In this document: positions 9,168-16,493 of the stretch, piece after piece
Numbering within the stretch: the first letter of the stretch is position 1
How the letters are laid out: the number at the start of each line of letters is the position of its first letter
Source: Bradyrhizobium sp. CB1650
GTDB taxonomy: Bacteria > Pseudomonadota > Alphaproteobacteria > Rhizobiales > Xanthobacteraceae
Assembly (NCBI RefSeq): GCF_029761915.1
Contig: NZ_CP121695.1
Span: 4,183,501 to 4,247,500, forward strand
Length of the DNA: 64,000 nucleotides
Direction: 5' to 3'
Made by a program: the position numbers and the translations under genes
Notes under the pieces: model-generated
What the model saw: only the letters and a program-made list of their open reading frames with translations
Database searches by the model: none
Told to the model about the DNA's origin: nothing

Positions 9168-9578
9168 ATGAGACACCGTCTTCCCGCCGCGAGCATCGCA
9201 GCTCTGATCGTCTGCTGCGCGCAAGCTCACTTAGCGCAGGCGCAAACCTTCGACTTCAAGAACATCGTATCCGTCAACGGTCCTCCCGTCGTCGTGAACC
9301 AGACCAGCCAGTTCAACATGGCCGGCTTGTTCATGGTCGGCGGCAACACGAGCGGGACCGTCGTCCAGACCGGAACCACCAACGCCGTCGGTGTCCTGCA
9401 GTTCGGCGGCACGACGTCGGCGTCGATCAGTCAGACAGGGACTTTCAATGCCGCGTCGGTTGGCCAGGTCGGCCAATCGGCGACGAGCCTGCTGTCGCAG
9501 CTCGGCGCCATGAATTCGGGATCCATCGCGCAGTTCGGCGCGACCAATTCGTCGACGGTCGTCCAGAACAGCCCATGA
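9168..9578 (+). CDS. Secreted curlin-repeat protein 3
   Basis: A 136-residue protein with a signal peptide (1-25, ending AQA). The first mature segment is not repetitive (TFDFKNIVSVNGPPVVVNQ). Curlin-like repeats follow: LQFGGTTSASISQTG, GQVGQSATSLLSQLGAMNSGSIAQFGATNSSTVVQ. I chose the ATG at 9168, 44 bases after the previous stop, because the signal peptide begins there; the frame is open upstream but that part reads as non-coding. The end Q-N-S-P resembles the Q-Q-T-P end of the preceding paralogue. Confidence 0.85.
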   Translation: MRHRLPAASIAALIVCCAQAHLAQAQTFDFKNIVSVNGPPVVVNQTSQFNMAGLFMVGGNTSGTVVQTGTTNAVGVLQFGGTTSASISQTGTFNAASVGQVGQSATSLLSQLGAMNSGSIAQFGATNSSTVVQNSP

Positions 9579-9623
9579 GATGAGCGCGAGCTCGTCGGCG
9601 TCCGGAATGAACGGGGAAGCGCG

Positions 9624-10193
9624 ATGAGAGGCTGCAGGCAGGTCTTGGCTGGGCAGGGCTTGGCTAAGCAGGTCTTGGCTAAGCAGGTCTTGGCTAAGCA
9701 GGTCTTGGCTAAGCAGGTCTTGGCTAAGCAGGTCTTGGCTAAGCAGGTCTTCGCTAAGCGGGTCTTGGCGTTGACGGCGATGCTCGCCGTCATGGGCGCG
9801 GCGACGGCAGCGTCTGCCGGATCCGTGCAGCGCAGCGTGACGAACAGGAACGTCAGCATCGAGACGATCGTGGAGTTCGGCAACAATGTGCAGCCGGTCA
9901 CGATCGAGGAGAGCAGTCGCATCAATATCGCACGGGTGATCCAGATCGGCGGAATGGGAACGGTCGACGCGACCATTGTCCAGAACGGGACGCGCAACTA
10001 TGTCGATGTGATCCAGATGGGGGCCACCACCAATGCGCTGATCGGCCAGTCCGGCGTCAGCAACACCGCCAATATTACTCAGGTCGGCAATTCAACGAAC
10101 GCTTTCCTGCTTCAGGTCGGCGACATGAACACGGGGGCGGTCAGGCAGTTCGGGCGTTTCAACTGGCTCGCTATATTCCAGTTCGGACGATGA
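9624..10193 (+). CDS. Secreted curlin-repeat protein 4 with repeat-extended N terminus
   Basis: A 189-residue protein. A GGGGAAG ribosome site supports the ATG at 9624. Residues 6-50 are a tandem array of the pentapeptide QVLAK and variants, encoded by 15-bp DNA repeats. Only then does an ordinary hydrophobic signal sequence follow (ALTAMLAVMGAATAASA). The mature part has curlin-like repeats (IQIGGMGTVDATIVQNG, IQMGATTNALIGQSG, TQVGNSTNAFLLQVG). The array makes an unusually long, lysine-rich n-region before the signal core. Internal ATG codons would leave a signal peptide too short to work, so the long start is preferred, though translation from it is unproven. Confidence 0.8.
   Translation: MRGCRQVLAGQGLAKQVLAKQVLAKQVLAKQVLAKQVLAKQVFAKRVLALTAMLAVMGAATAASAGSVQRSVTNRNVSIETIVEFGNNVQPVTIEESSRINIARVIQIGGMGTVDATIVQNGTRNYVDVIQMGATTNALIGQSGVSNTANITQVGNSTNAFLLQVGDMNTGAVRQFGRFNWLAIFQFGR
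9639..9773 (+). repeat. 15-bp tandem repeat, nine units
   Basis: The unit CAGGTCTTGGCTAAG is repeated head to tail. Five copies are perfect (9669-9743), flanked by two degenerate copies on each side. It lies in frame in the curlin-repeat gene and encodes QVLAK. Because the unit is a multiple of three, copy-number change would alter the N-terminal length without breaking the frame. Confidence 0.97.
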
Positions 10194-10213
10194 ACAAGAC
10201 GACGAGGTGTGAC

Positions 10214-10507
10214 ATGAGACTTCTTCTGATCGCATCCGGAGTAGGCATCATGATGACCATTGCAGCAGCATCGGCCGGCGCATGCGAAGCAGGCGACGGC
10301 CATACCACCGTGGTTCAGGATGAGAACGGGACTTCGGTCATCACGCAGAGCGGCGATCCCGCGCAGGCCGAGGTCAGGATCGAAAAGGGGCCCGGCCGCA
10401 CCACGGTCTATCGCCGCAGCGGCGGAAATACCGCGATCGTGTCGCAGGGCTCGGCGGGTGCGCAGGACATGCTGGACTGGCTGCGCAAACAACAACAGGG
10501 TCGCTGA
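10214..10507 (+). CDS. Small secreted protein of the curlin operon
   Basis: A 97-residue protein with a signal peptide (LLLIASGVGIMMTIAAASAGA). The mature part is short, with two curlin-like elements (TTVVQDENGTSVITQSG and TTVYRRSGGNTAIVSQG) and a charged C terminus. It could be a minor subunit, nucleator or chaperone. An in-frame ATG at 10190 overlaps the previous stop (ATGA); I prefer 10214 because the signal peptide begins there and GAGG lies upstream. It is the last gene before a strong hairpin. Confidence 0.75.
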   Translation: MRLLLIASGVGIMMTIAAASAGACEAGDGHTTVVQDENGTSVITQSGDPAQAEVRIEKGPGRTTVYRRSGGNTAIVSQGSAGAQDMLDWLRKQQQGR

Positions 10508-10512
10508 AACGC

Positions 10513-10545
10513 GAGGCCCCACCGTCCGCTGGACGGTGGGGCCTC
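10513..10545. terminator. Perfect 15-bp hairpin between convergent genes
   Basis: A GC-rich 15-bp perfect stem with a 3-base loop (10513-10527, 10531-10545) begins six bases after the last curlin-operon stop codon. No T-run follows on either strand, so it is either an intrinsic terminator of the U-less type or an mRNA 3'-end stabiliser. Confidence 0.7.
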
Positions 10546-10559
10546 GTGGCGCACCAACC

Positions 10560-10847
10560 TTACCAGTAACGATAGCGGCCGCTCAGCGTGCCGTTGTTGT
10601 TGCCGCCCGGGCCGACATCACCTTGCGTCGAACTCGGTGTCGGATGGTTGGTGCCGTTGAGCGGTCCATATGGCGTCGCCGGCCCGGGATAGTACATCGG
10701 GCCGGGCTGCACCGGTTCATAGGCGGGACCGCCGCGCTCCCATCCCACGCCGCTGTCGTTCCAATCGTAGGTCTGGGCCGATGCGGCGGTCGTACCCGCG
10801 ACGAGCGATGCCGTGACCAGGCACGCAAGTTTTGTGTTTCGTTGCAT
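10560..10847 (-). CDS. Small secreted Pro/Gly/Tyr-rich protein
   Basis: A 95-residue protein of unknown function with a signal peptide (residues 1-24, ending ASA). The mature part is rich in Pro, Gly, Tyr and Asn (WERGGPAYEPVQPGPMYYPG). I chose the ATG at 10847 because AGGGAG lies upstream and the signal peptide starts there. It converges on the curlin operon. The composition suggests an extended extracellular or cell-wall protein. Confidence 0.7.
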   Translation of the reverse strand: MQRNTKLACLVTASLVAGTTAASAQTYDWNDSGVGWERGGPAYEPVQPGPMYYPGPATPYGPLNGTNHPTPSSTQGDVGPGGNNNGTLSGRYRYW

Positions 10848-11117
10848 CGAGATGCTCCCTGCTGTGTCGGGGGCCAACGACCGCAATGCAGCAGCGTTCC
10901 TCCACATCCAATCAACTCGATCAACTCGCGATCAACAGGTTATGACGCCGCTTCCATGGAACGAGGCGTTTGCAACGCCTTGGAAGCAGGGGGCGCGTCG
11001 GGCGCGCTCTGTTAATCCCGTCCCTTAACCAATAATTAATAATACGTTTGCGGGGGAGCGACGGCCCGGCCTAGCGTGCAGTGGGGAGCTGCCGTAGCCA
11101 ACGAGTTGGTGCGTATC
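10848..11117. promoter_or_regulatory. Divergent promoter region
   Basis: This region separates two divergent secreted-protein genes. A 9-bp direct repeat ATCAACTCG occurs twice in tandem at 10911-10928, followed by GATCAAC. An AT-rich stretch at 11015-11047 (AACCAATAATTAATAATACG) is a plausible core promoter for the plus-strand gene. No gene is seen. Confidence 0.4.
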
Positions 11118-11558
11118 ATGACCTATAGAATCCATGGGGCGTTGCTCGCCTCGCTCAGCGCAGCCGCGCTGCTCCTTAGCCCGAACGAGAGTGTTGCCAG
11201 GTCTGCGGTTGCGCCCGCCGCGCCAGCGCCGACCGTCGGACGTCCGGCGATCGCGCCGCCGGCCGCCGCCCGGTTCCAACATCGGCGGAACAATCCATTT
11301 GTCTACTGGCCGGGTGGGGGCGGGTTCTATTACGACCCCGGCATGACCAGCCAGCCCTTCGTCGATGCCGCGCAGCCGCCCGCGACCGACGTGCGCTACA
11401 CCTACACCTATGATGTGCCCTGGGACTGGGCGCATCGTTTCCCGCCGAACGTCGTGCCTTCCGACCGTCCCTACGTGCCGAGCTGCCCGTCGGAGACAGT
11501 GACCGTGCCCGGCCGCGGCGGTGGCGAGCACACCGTCAACATCATGCGCTGCTACTGA
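11118..11558 (+). CDS. Secreted protein, unknown function
   Basis: A 146-residue protein with an N-terminal signal sequence (GALLASLSAAALLLSPNESVA). After an Ala/Pro-rich linker comes a compact region with many aromatic residues (NPFVYWPGGGGFYYDPG, YTYTYDVPWDWAHRFPP) and two late cysteines (SCPSE and MRCY), which could form a disulfide in the periplasm. I do not recognise the family. The start is placed at the signal peptide; the ribosome site is weak. Confidence 0.7.
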   Translation: MTYRIHGALLASLSAAALLLSPNESVARSAVAPAAPAPTVGRPAIAPPAAARFQHRRNNPFVYWPGGGGFYYDPGMTSQPFVDAAQPPATDVRYTYTYDVPWDWAHRFPPNVVPSDRPYVPSCPSETVTVPGRGGGEHTVNIMRCY

Positions 11559-11570
11559 GCCGCGCGTTGG

Positions 11571-12413
11571 TTAGCCCAGCTCGAAGCTGGTCACGCCGAA
11601 CACGCGGTCGAGCCGCAGCGGGCGGATCGGTCCGGTGTACATCCGTGCGGTCTCGAACACCGGCGTGAGGCCGAAAGATTCGGCCATCGCAACCGCCTCG
11701 CCGTTGACGGCTGGGACATCGAGAAAGACCTCGCCGCCGCCCGCGCTTGCGAGCAGGGCCTGCATGATCGTCTCCGCGCCGGCGCGATCGTCGGCAACGA
11801 GCGGGCCGATCTTGCGGCCGGTACGGCACGGACGGATGACGCCCCATGCCGCAATCCGGCCGTCGCGCATGAGCGCGCGGCCGATATGGCCGGGCGCGTC
11901 GATCCAGGCCCGCAGGAAGGCGCTGCGCGGAGCCGGGAAGACAGTGGCGTCGTCGGCCTCCACCATTGCGAACGGGATGCTCTCGAGCGCGACGACATCG
12001 GCCGGCGGTGAAGGCGGAGCCGCGACGGTGCCGCCGTAGCGGATATTGGCGTGAGCAAGCTGGAAGCCGGATTTCTTGTAGTTGTCCTGCTGGGCCACGA
12101 CGCCGTCGAGCCCGATCACGCGGGATCCCGCATGTGCGATCGCTGCGTTCCAGATGCGCAGGCCATGGCCCGCGCCGCGAAAAGGTGCGCGCACGATGTA
12201 GAAGCCGAGAAAGGCGAAGGCCGCGCCATAGTTGACGCAGGAGACGGTCGCGACCGGCTCGGCATCGATCTCGCCGAGAAAGAAGCCTTGCGCATCGGGG
12301 ATGGCGAAACAGGCGGCGTCCGCGAGTCCCGGATTCCAGCCCTCCGCTGCGGCCCAGTCGATCGCGAGGGAAATCTCCTCGGGGCGCATGTTGCGGATCT
12401 GCAAGTCATTCAT
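11571..12413 (-). CDS. GNAT acetyltransferase with C-terminal second GNAT-like domain
   Basis: A 280-residue protein. The N-terminal half is a GNAT fold with the acetyl-CoA site (FYIVRAPFRGAGHGLRIWNAAI; Arg/Gly-rich loop). The C-terminal half (about 140-280) resembles the second domain of Acetyltransf_18-type proteins. The acceptor substrate is unknown. It converges on the secreted protein gene at 11118 and diverges from the SDR gene. I chose the ATG at 12413 because the conserved IRNMRPEEISLAIDWAAAEGWNPG start follows directly. Confidence 0.85.
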   Translation of the reverse strand: MNDLQIRNMRPEEISLAIDWAAAEGWNPGLADAACFAIPDAQGFFLGEIDAEPVATVSCVNYGAAFAFLGFYIVRAPFRGAGHGLRIWNAAIAHAGSRVIGLDGVVAQQDNYKKSGFQLAHANIRYGGTVAAPPSPPADVVALESIPFAMVEADDATVFPAPRSAFLRAWIDAPGHIGRALMRDGRIAAWGVIRPCRTGRKIGPLVADDRAGAETIMQALLASAGGGEVFLDVPAVNGEAVAMAESFGLTPVFETARMYTGPIRPLRLDRVFGVTSFELG

Positions 12414-12519
12414 GATGGTGGCCTGTTGCGATGGACCTGTCGGCAACTCTGCCTGTAGAACAGCCGATGATAGGCTGAGCCTCCGGCTCGCCTCAACGGG
12501 TTTGCAAGGGATGTTCGTC

Positions 12520-13224
12520 ATGGCAGCAGAAAAGGTCGCACTCGTCACCGCGGGCGGCAGCGGCATGGGGGCGGGGGCCGCGCGGCGGCTTGCCGCCGAC
12601 GGCTTTCGCGTCGCGGTCCTGTCATCCTCCGGCAAGGGTGAGGCGCTGGCGGCTGAGCTCGGCGGCTTCGGCGTCACCGGCTCGAACAGGTCGAACGACG
12701 ATCTGAAGCGGCTCGTCGATGGCGCGCTTGCCAAGTGGGGACGCATCGACGTGCTCGTCAACAGCGCCGGCCACGGCCCGCGCGCACCGATCACGGAGAT
12801 CACCGACGAGCAGTGGCACACCGGCCTCGACACGTATCTGCTCAACGTGGTCCGTCCGACACGGCTGGTCACGCCGGTCATGCAGGCGCAGAAGAGCGGC
12901 GCCATCGTCAACATCTCGACCGCCTGGGCGTTCGAGCCGAGCGCGATGTTCCCGACCTCGGCGGTGTTTCGCGCCGGGCTGGCCGCCTTCACCAAGATCT
13001 TCACCGACACCCATGCTGCCGACAACATTCGGATGAACAACGTGCTGCCGGGCTGGATCGACAGCCTGCCGGCGACGGAAGCGCGGCGCGACAGCGTGCC
13101 GCTGAAGCGCTACGGCAAGGTCGAGGAGATCGCGGCGACGATCTCCTTCCTGGCCTCAGACGGCGCGGCCTACATCACCGGACAGAACATCCGCGTCGAC
13201 GGCGGGCTGACGCGGTCGGTCTGA
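12520..13224 (+). CDS. SDR-family protein lacking the catalytic Tyr/Lys
   Basis: A 234-residue Rossmann-fold protein. The cofactor motif is TAGGSGMG (10-17), with NSAG at 81-84 and the usual SDR C terminus (ITGQNIRVDGGLTRSV). Where SDR enzymes have the catalytic YxxxK, this protein reads S147-A-V-F-R151, so both Tyr and Lys are replaced. It may bind NAD(P) without normal SDR catalysis, or use another chemistry. The ATG at 12520 has an AAGGG site at good spacing; an in-frame ATG at 12511 is too close to that site. Confidence 0.85.
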   Translation: MAAEKVALVTAGGSGMGAGAARRLAADGFRVAVLSSSGKGEALAAELGGFGVTGSNRSNDDLKRLVDGALAKWGRIDVLVNSAGHGPRAPITEITDEQWHTGLDTYLLNVVRPTRLVTPVMQAQKSGAIVNISTAWAFEPSAMFPTSAVFRAGLAAFTKIFTDTHAADNIRMNNVLPGWIDSLPATEARRDSVPLKRYGKVEEIAATISFLASDGAAYITGQNIRVDGGLTRSV

Positions 13225-13234
13225 CGCAATTGCC

Positions 13235-14404
13235 TCAATGTGACGCGACCAGCCGCGCAAGCGTTGGCAGGATCTTGTAGCGCGCGATCTCGTGTGGATA
13301 TTCGCCGCGGTTGGCCAGCAGCACTACGCCGAGCCGTCGGGCCGGGACGAAGCCGATGTAGCCCGAGGCGTTGTTGAGGCCGCCGGGCTTGTCCACGACC
13401 GTGAGACCGGGAAGATGCACGGTCTCCCAGGCCATGCCCTGTCCGAATTTCTCGTCGATGCGGAAGGTTTCGCGCTGCGTCATCTGGAGGGCCTCGCGCA
13501 ATTGCGGATCGAGCGATCGACCGTCGACGCAGGCCGCGACGAGGCTCGCCATATCCCGCGCGGAGGAGAACATCTGGCCGGTGCCGGGGAAATCGAAATA
13601 GCTCTGCTGGTCGCCGGGCGGGCCGATCGCCACGCCCTGGTCCGAATAGCCCTGAACGACGCGCCGCATCCAGCGCGCGTCCATGACGGCGCGATTGTCT
13701 TCGCCGCGCTCCGGGATGGACGTCGCGTTCATGCCGGTCGGCATCAGGACGCGGCGCTCGATGAGCTCGCGGATCGGCTTGCGGTAGCAGCGCTCGAGCA
13801 CGAGCTGGAGCAGCACGTAGCCGGCATGGCTGTAGATGCGCTGTTTCCCGGGCGCCGCGCCCGCAGCCGGCGTGAAGGCGTCGAGCATGCCGATGAACTG
13901 CCCGCGCGTGTACGACTCGTTCGGCCAGGGCGGATGGTCGGTCGGCAGCAACAGGCCCGAGGTATGGGTGACGAGCTCGCCGACGGTGACGCGGCGAATG
14001 TAATCGCCTGTGAGCTCAGGCAGGTATTTCGACACGGGATCGTCGAGCCGCAACTCGCCGCGCAGCATGCCGAGCGCCACCAGCGTCGCCTCGAAAGGTT
14101 TTCGCAAGGAGGCGAGGTTGAACAGCGTATCCGACGTCACAGGGCGCCGGGCCGTATCGTCGGCGAAGCCATAGTTGAAGAATTCGACATGGCGACCGGC
14201 ATAGAGCGCGGCGGCGAGGCCGCCCGGATGGTCCGGCGTCGCGGTCGGCGCGAGCTCGGCCGCAACGATGTCGCGCATCTGCGCAATCATGTCGGAGTCC
14301 GCGGCGGCGCGGCGCGGCCGGGCGAGGCCGATCGCGAGCGGAACGAGCGCAGCCCGGGCGAGGGTGCGCCGGGTGAGACGTGTTGATGTGACAAAAGACG
14401 GCAC
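13235..14404 (-). CDS. Beta-lactamase/class C-type serine hydrolase
   Basis: A serine hydrolase of the penicillin-binding-protein/EstB fold, about 389 residues. The SxxK motif is S-L-R-K in FNLASLRK. The second motif reads Y-S-H rather than the usual YxN, and the third is K-P-G-G. An N-terminal twin-Arg stretch before a hydrophobic run (TRRTLARAALVPLAIG) suggests Tat export. The start is uncertain: GTG at 14404 puts the Tat signal at the N terminus, while the frame is open to a TTG at 14524 inside the next gene's promoter. It is more likely an esterase or peptidase than a true beta-lactamase. Confidence 0.8.
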   Translation of the reverse strand: MPSFVTSTRLTRRTLARAALVPLAIGLARPRRAAADSDMIAQMRDIVAAELAPTATPDHPGGLAAALYAGRHVEFFNYGFADDTARRPVTSDTLFNLASLRKPFEATLVALGMLRGELRLDDPVSKYLPELTGDYIRRVTVGELVTHTSGLLLPTDHPPWPNESYTRGQFIGMLDAFTPAAGAAPGKQRIYSHAGYVLLQLVLERCYRKPIRELIERRVLMPTGMNATSIPERGEDNRAVMDARWMRRVVQGYSDQGVAIGPPGDQQSYFDFPGTGQMFSSARDMASLVAACVDGRSLDPQLREALQMTQRETFRIDEKFGQGMAWETVHLPGLTVVDKPGGLNNASGYIGFVPARRLGVVLLANRGEYPHEIARYKILPTLARLVASH

Positions 14405-14562
14405 GAGCCCGAATGAACGATGCGGTGCGCCCCCGATTTCTTTTAGCCGGGAGGACCCTTCGTCCCAATTCACGATTGCGCGTGCGAGTTCCGTGGCGGA
14501 AAGACTTAGCCAAAGAGCTAACAATCATTGACATCGCCCGCGGTTCGCGTATAGTTAGCTTC

Positions 14563-14952
14563 ATGGCTAACCAATCGACTCGACTGGATCAGATTTTTGC
14601 GGCGCTCGCGGACCCGACGCGGCGGGCGATCGTGATGCGGCTGTGCGCCGGTGAGGCATCGGTCGGCGAGCTCGCCGATCCCTTCGAGATGGCGCTGCCG
14701 AGCTTCATGAAACACATCCACGTGTTGGAGGCGAGCGGGCTCGTGCAATCGGAGAAGGCGGGCCGTGTGCGCACCTGCCGCCTCGGCCCGGACGCGCTTG
14801 TCGGCGCGGAGGACTGGTTCCAGCAGCAGCGTGCGATCTGGGAGGCGCGCCTCGACCGCTTCGAGGCCTATGTGATGAAGTTGAAGAAAGAGAAGGAGAG
14901 GGCGGCCGCAAAACGGCCGTCCCGAACAACCAAACGGAAAGGTTCCGAGTGA
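14563..14952 (+). CDS. ArsR-family transcriptional regulator
   Basis: A 129-residue winged-helix regulator (FAALADPTRRAIVMRLCAGEASVGELADPFEMALPSFMKHIHVLEASGLV). The HTH is clear, but no cysteine metal site of the ArsR/SmtB kind is seen. The C terminus is basic (KKEKERAAAKRPSRTTKRK). It overlaps the SRPBCC gene by 4 bases (ATGA). ArsR plus AHSA1-type SRPBCC pairs are common in soil bacteria; the regulator usually controls its own operon. Confidence 0.92.
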   Translation: MANQSTRLDQIFAALADPTRRAIVMRLCAGEASVGELADPFEMALPSFMKHIHVLEASGLVQSEKAGRVRTCRLGPDALVGAEDWFQQQRAIWEARLDRFEAYVMKLKKEKERAAAKRPSRTTKRKGSE

Positions 14953-15443
14953 TGACGAATTCTGCCAACCCCGCCTTGTCGCAATGGTCGCTCGACCGCG
15001 AGATCGTGATGTCGCGCGTGATCGACGCGCCGCGTGCGCTGGTGTTCGAGGCCTGGTCCGATCCAAAACATCTGCCGCAATGGTTCGGCCCGAAGGGATT
15101 CAAGATCGAGACCCATGAGATCGACGTGCGCGTCGGAGGCGTCTGGCGCTTCAACATGATCGGCCCCGACGGCACGGTCTATCCGAACCGCATGCGCTTC
15201 CGCCGCATCGAGCGGCCGTCGCTGATGGAGATGGATCACGGCGTCGACCAGGACGATGATCCCGGGATGTTCCGCTTCACCGTCACCTTTGCCGAGCAGA
15301 GCAACGGCAAGACCGTGCTGATGATGCGGCAACTGGCCTCGAGCACCGAGCAGCGCGACGGCATGATCGGTTTCGGCGCCGTCGAGTACGGCTACCAGAC
15401 GCTGGACAAGCTGGCGGCCTATGTGGGCGGGATGAAGAAATAG
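14949..15443 (+). CDS. SRPBCC/AHSA1-domain protein
   Basis: A 164-residue START-like protein. It shows the opening R-V-I-D-A-P-R-A-L-V-F-E-A-W-S-D-P and the W-F-G-P-K-G-F segment typical of AHSA1-type proteins, which form a hydrophobic ligand cavity. It is translationally coupled to the ArsR regulator. The ligand is unknown. Confidence 0.9.
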   Translation: MMTNSANPALSQWSLDREIVMSRVIDAPRALVFEAWSDPKHLPQWFGPKGFKIETHEIDVRVGGVWRFNMIGPDGTVYPNRMRFRRIERPSLMEMDHGVDQDDDPGMFRFTVTFAEQSNGKTVLMMRQLASSTEQRDGMIGFGAVEYGYQTLDKLAAYVGGMKK

Positions 15444-15454
15444 ATTCCCAGCGT

Positions 15455-15489
15455 TATTCCGGGGGCCGCGAAGAGGCGCCCCCGGAATA
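15455..15489 (+). terminator. 12-bp hairpin after ArsR-SRPBCC operon
   Basis: A perfect 12-bp stem (TATTCCGGGGGC at 15455-15466 with its complement at 15478-15489) and an 11-base loop lie 11 bases after the stop codon. There is no T-run. It probably serves as terminator or mRNA end structure. Confidence 0.65.
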
Positions 15490-15530
15490 GGCGCGGAAAC
15501 GCGTGGATGGGCAGGGCAGTCGCCTTCGCG

Positions 15531-15608
15531 AATATGACAGCGCACGGCGCAATTATGACAGCGCCGTAACGCAGAATTTTGTCGCCCCAAGCTGCCGAAT
15601 TATGACAG
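15531..15608 (+). promoter_or_regulatory. Three TATGACAG direct repeats before membrane-protein gene
   Basis: The octamer TATGACAG occurs at 15533-15540, 15554-15561 and 15601-15608, each preceded by AA or AAT. The first two are 21 bases apart, two turns of the helix, and the third is 47 bases further on, about 44 bases before the ATG at 15652. They may be operator sites for an unknown regulator. Confidence 0.4.
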
Positions 15609-15651
15609 AATTGCTACCGCTAGATGTCAAATCGACTATGCGGAGCGGTTC

Positions 15652-16488
15652 ATGTTGCAGTGGCAGGCGCGGTCAAATCCCCTCGCGTGGTGGTGGGGGT
15701 CCCTGACGCTGGTTAGTGCCGCCAACATCCTCGTCTGGTTCATGTTGTACCGCGAATTCTACCCGACGCCCTTGGCAAGCGTGGGCGGCGGCTCCGACAT
15801 CGGCCTGATGTTCCTGCTCTGCGCCGGCTATGTGTTCGGCTGCGCCTTCCGCTCCGTGCTGCCGCGCGCCGACGTGCAGCGCATCTGCCTGTTCGACACC
15901 TGGCTGTCGAGCGTCTTCGTCGGCCGCACGGTCGCAACCGTCGCCGAGGTCTGCTTCGCCGCGCAATGGGCCATCATTCTGCATCAGCTCGGCGGCATGG
16001 CAGGCGCACAGACGACGGTCAACGTCGCGCTCGTGATCGTGCCTGTGATCATCATCGCGGAGTGCTTCTCCTGGTATGCGGTGCTGACCACCAACTATCT
16101 CTTCAACGCGATCGAGAACTCGCTGTGGGCGGTGACCTTCTTTCTGGCCGGCATCGCGCTGTGCCGCTTGATGCCGGAATTTCAGGGCCCGGTGCGCTGG
16201 GCGCTGATCGCCGGCATCGTCGGCATCGCCTGCTTCCTCGCCTTCCTCGTCACCGTCGATGTGCCGATGTATCTCAGCCGCTGGCGGGCGGGGCATGACG
16301 AGGGCAGCAAGTTCCTCGGCTTCCTCGAGGGGCTGCATGACATCAGCACGCGCTGGGTGGTGACCCATGACATCGCGCACTGGAAGGGCGAGCTTGCCTG
16401 GATGGCGCTGTATTTCAGCGCCGCGGTGTGGTCGAGCCTTGCGCTCTGCGCGCTCTACGCGATGGAAATCACGCGCTATCTCGCCTGA
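15652..16488 (+). CDS. Multi-spanning membrane protein, unknown function
   Basis: A 278-residue hydrophobic protein with about seven predicted transmembrane helices (for example SLTLVSAANILVWFMLY, IGLMFLLCAGYVFGCAF, VALVIVPVIIIAECF, LIAGIVGIACFLAFLV). Conserved-looking polar residues occur in the loops (Y-L-S-R-W-R, T-H-D-I-A-H-W). I do not recognise the family. It is preceded by the TATGACAG repeats and converges on the ABC substrate-binding gene. Confidence 0.8.
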   Translation: MLQWQARSNPLAWWWGSLTLVSAANILVWFMLYREFYPTPLASVGGGSDIGLMFLLCAGYVFGCAFRSVLPRADVQRICLFDTWLSSVFVGRTVATVAEVCFAAQWAIILHQLGGMAGAQTTVNVALVIVPVIIIAECFSWYAVLTTNYLFNAIENSLWAVTFFLAGIALCRLMPEFQGPVRWALIAGIVGIACFLAFLVTVDVPMYLSRWRAGHDEGSKFLGFLEGLHDISTRWVVTHDIAHWKGELAWMALYFSAAVWSSLALCALYAMEITRYLA

Positions 16489-16493
16489 TCGGC

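Noticed and set aside
9639..9773. Tandem repeat considered as a CRISPR array
   Set aside because: Units are contiguous 15-bp copies without spacers and lie in frame in a gene.
13235..14404. Serine hydrolase as an antibiotic-resistance beta-lactamase
   Set aside because: The YxN motif is Y-S-H and the third motif K-P-G-G, more like esterase or peptidase relatives; no ampR-type regulator is adjacent.
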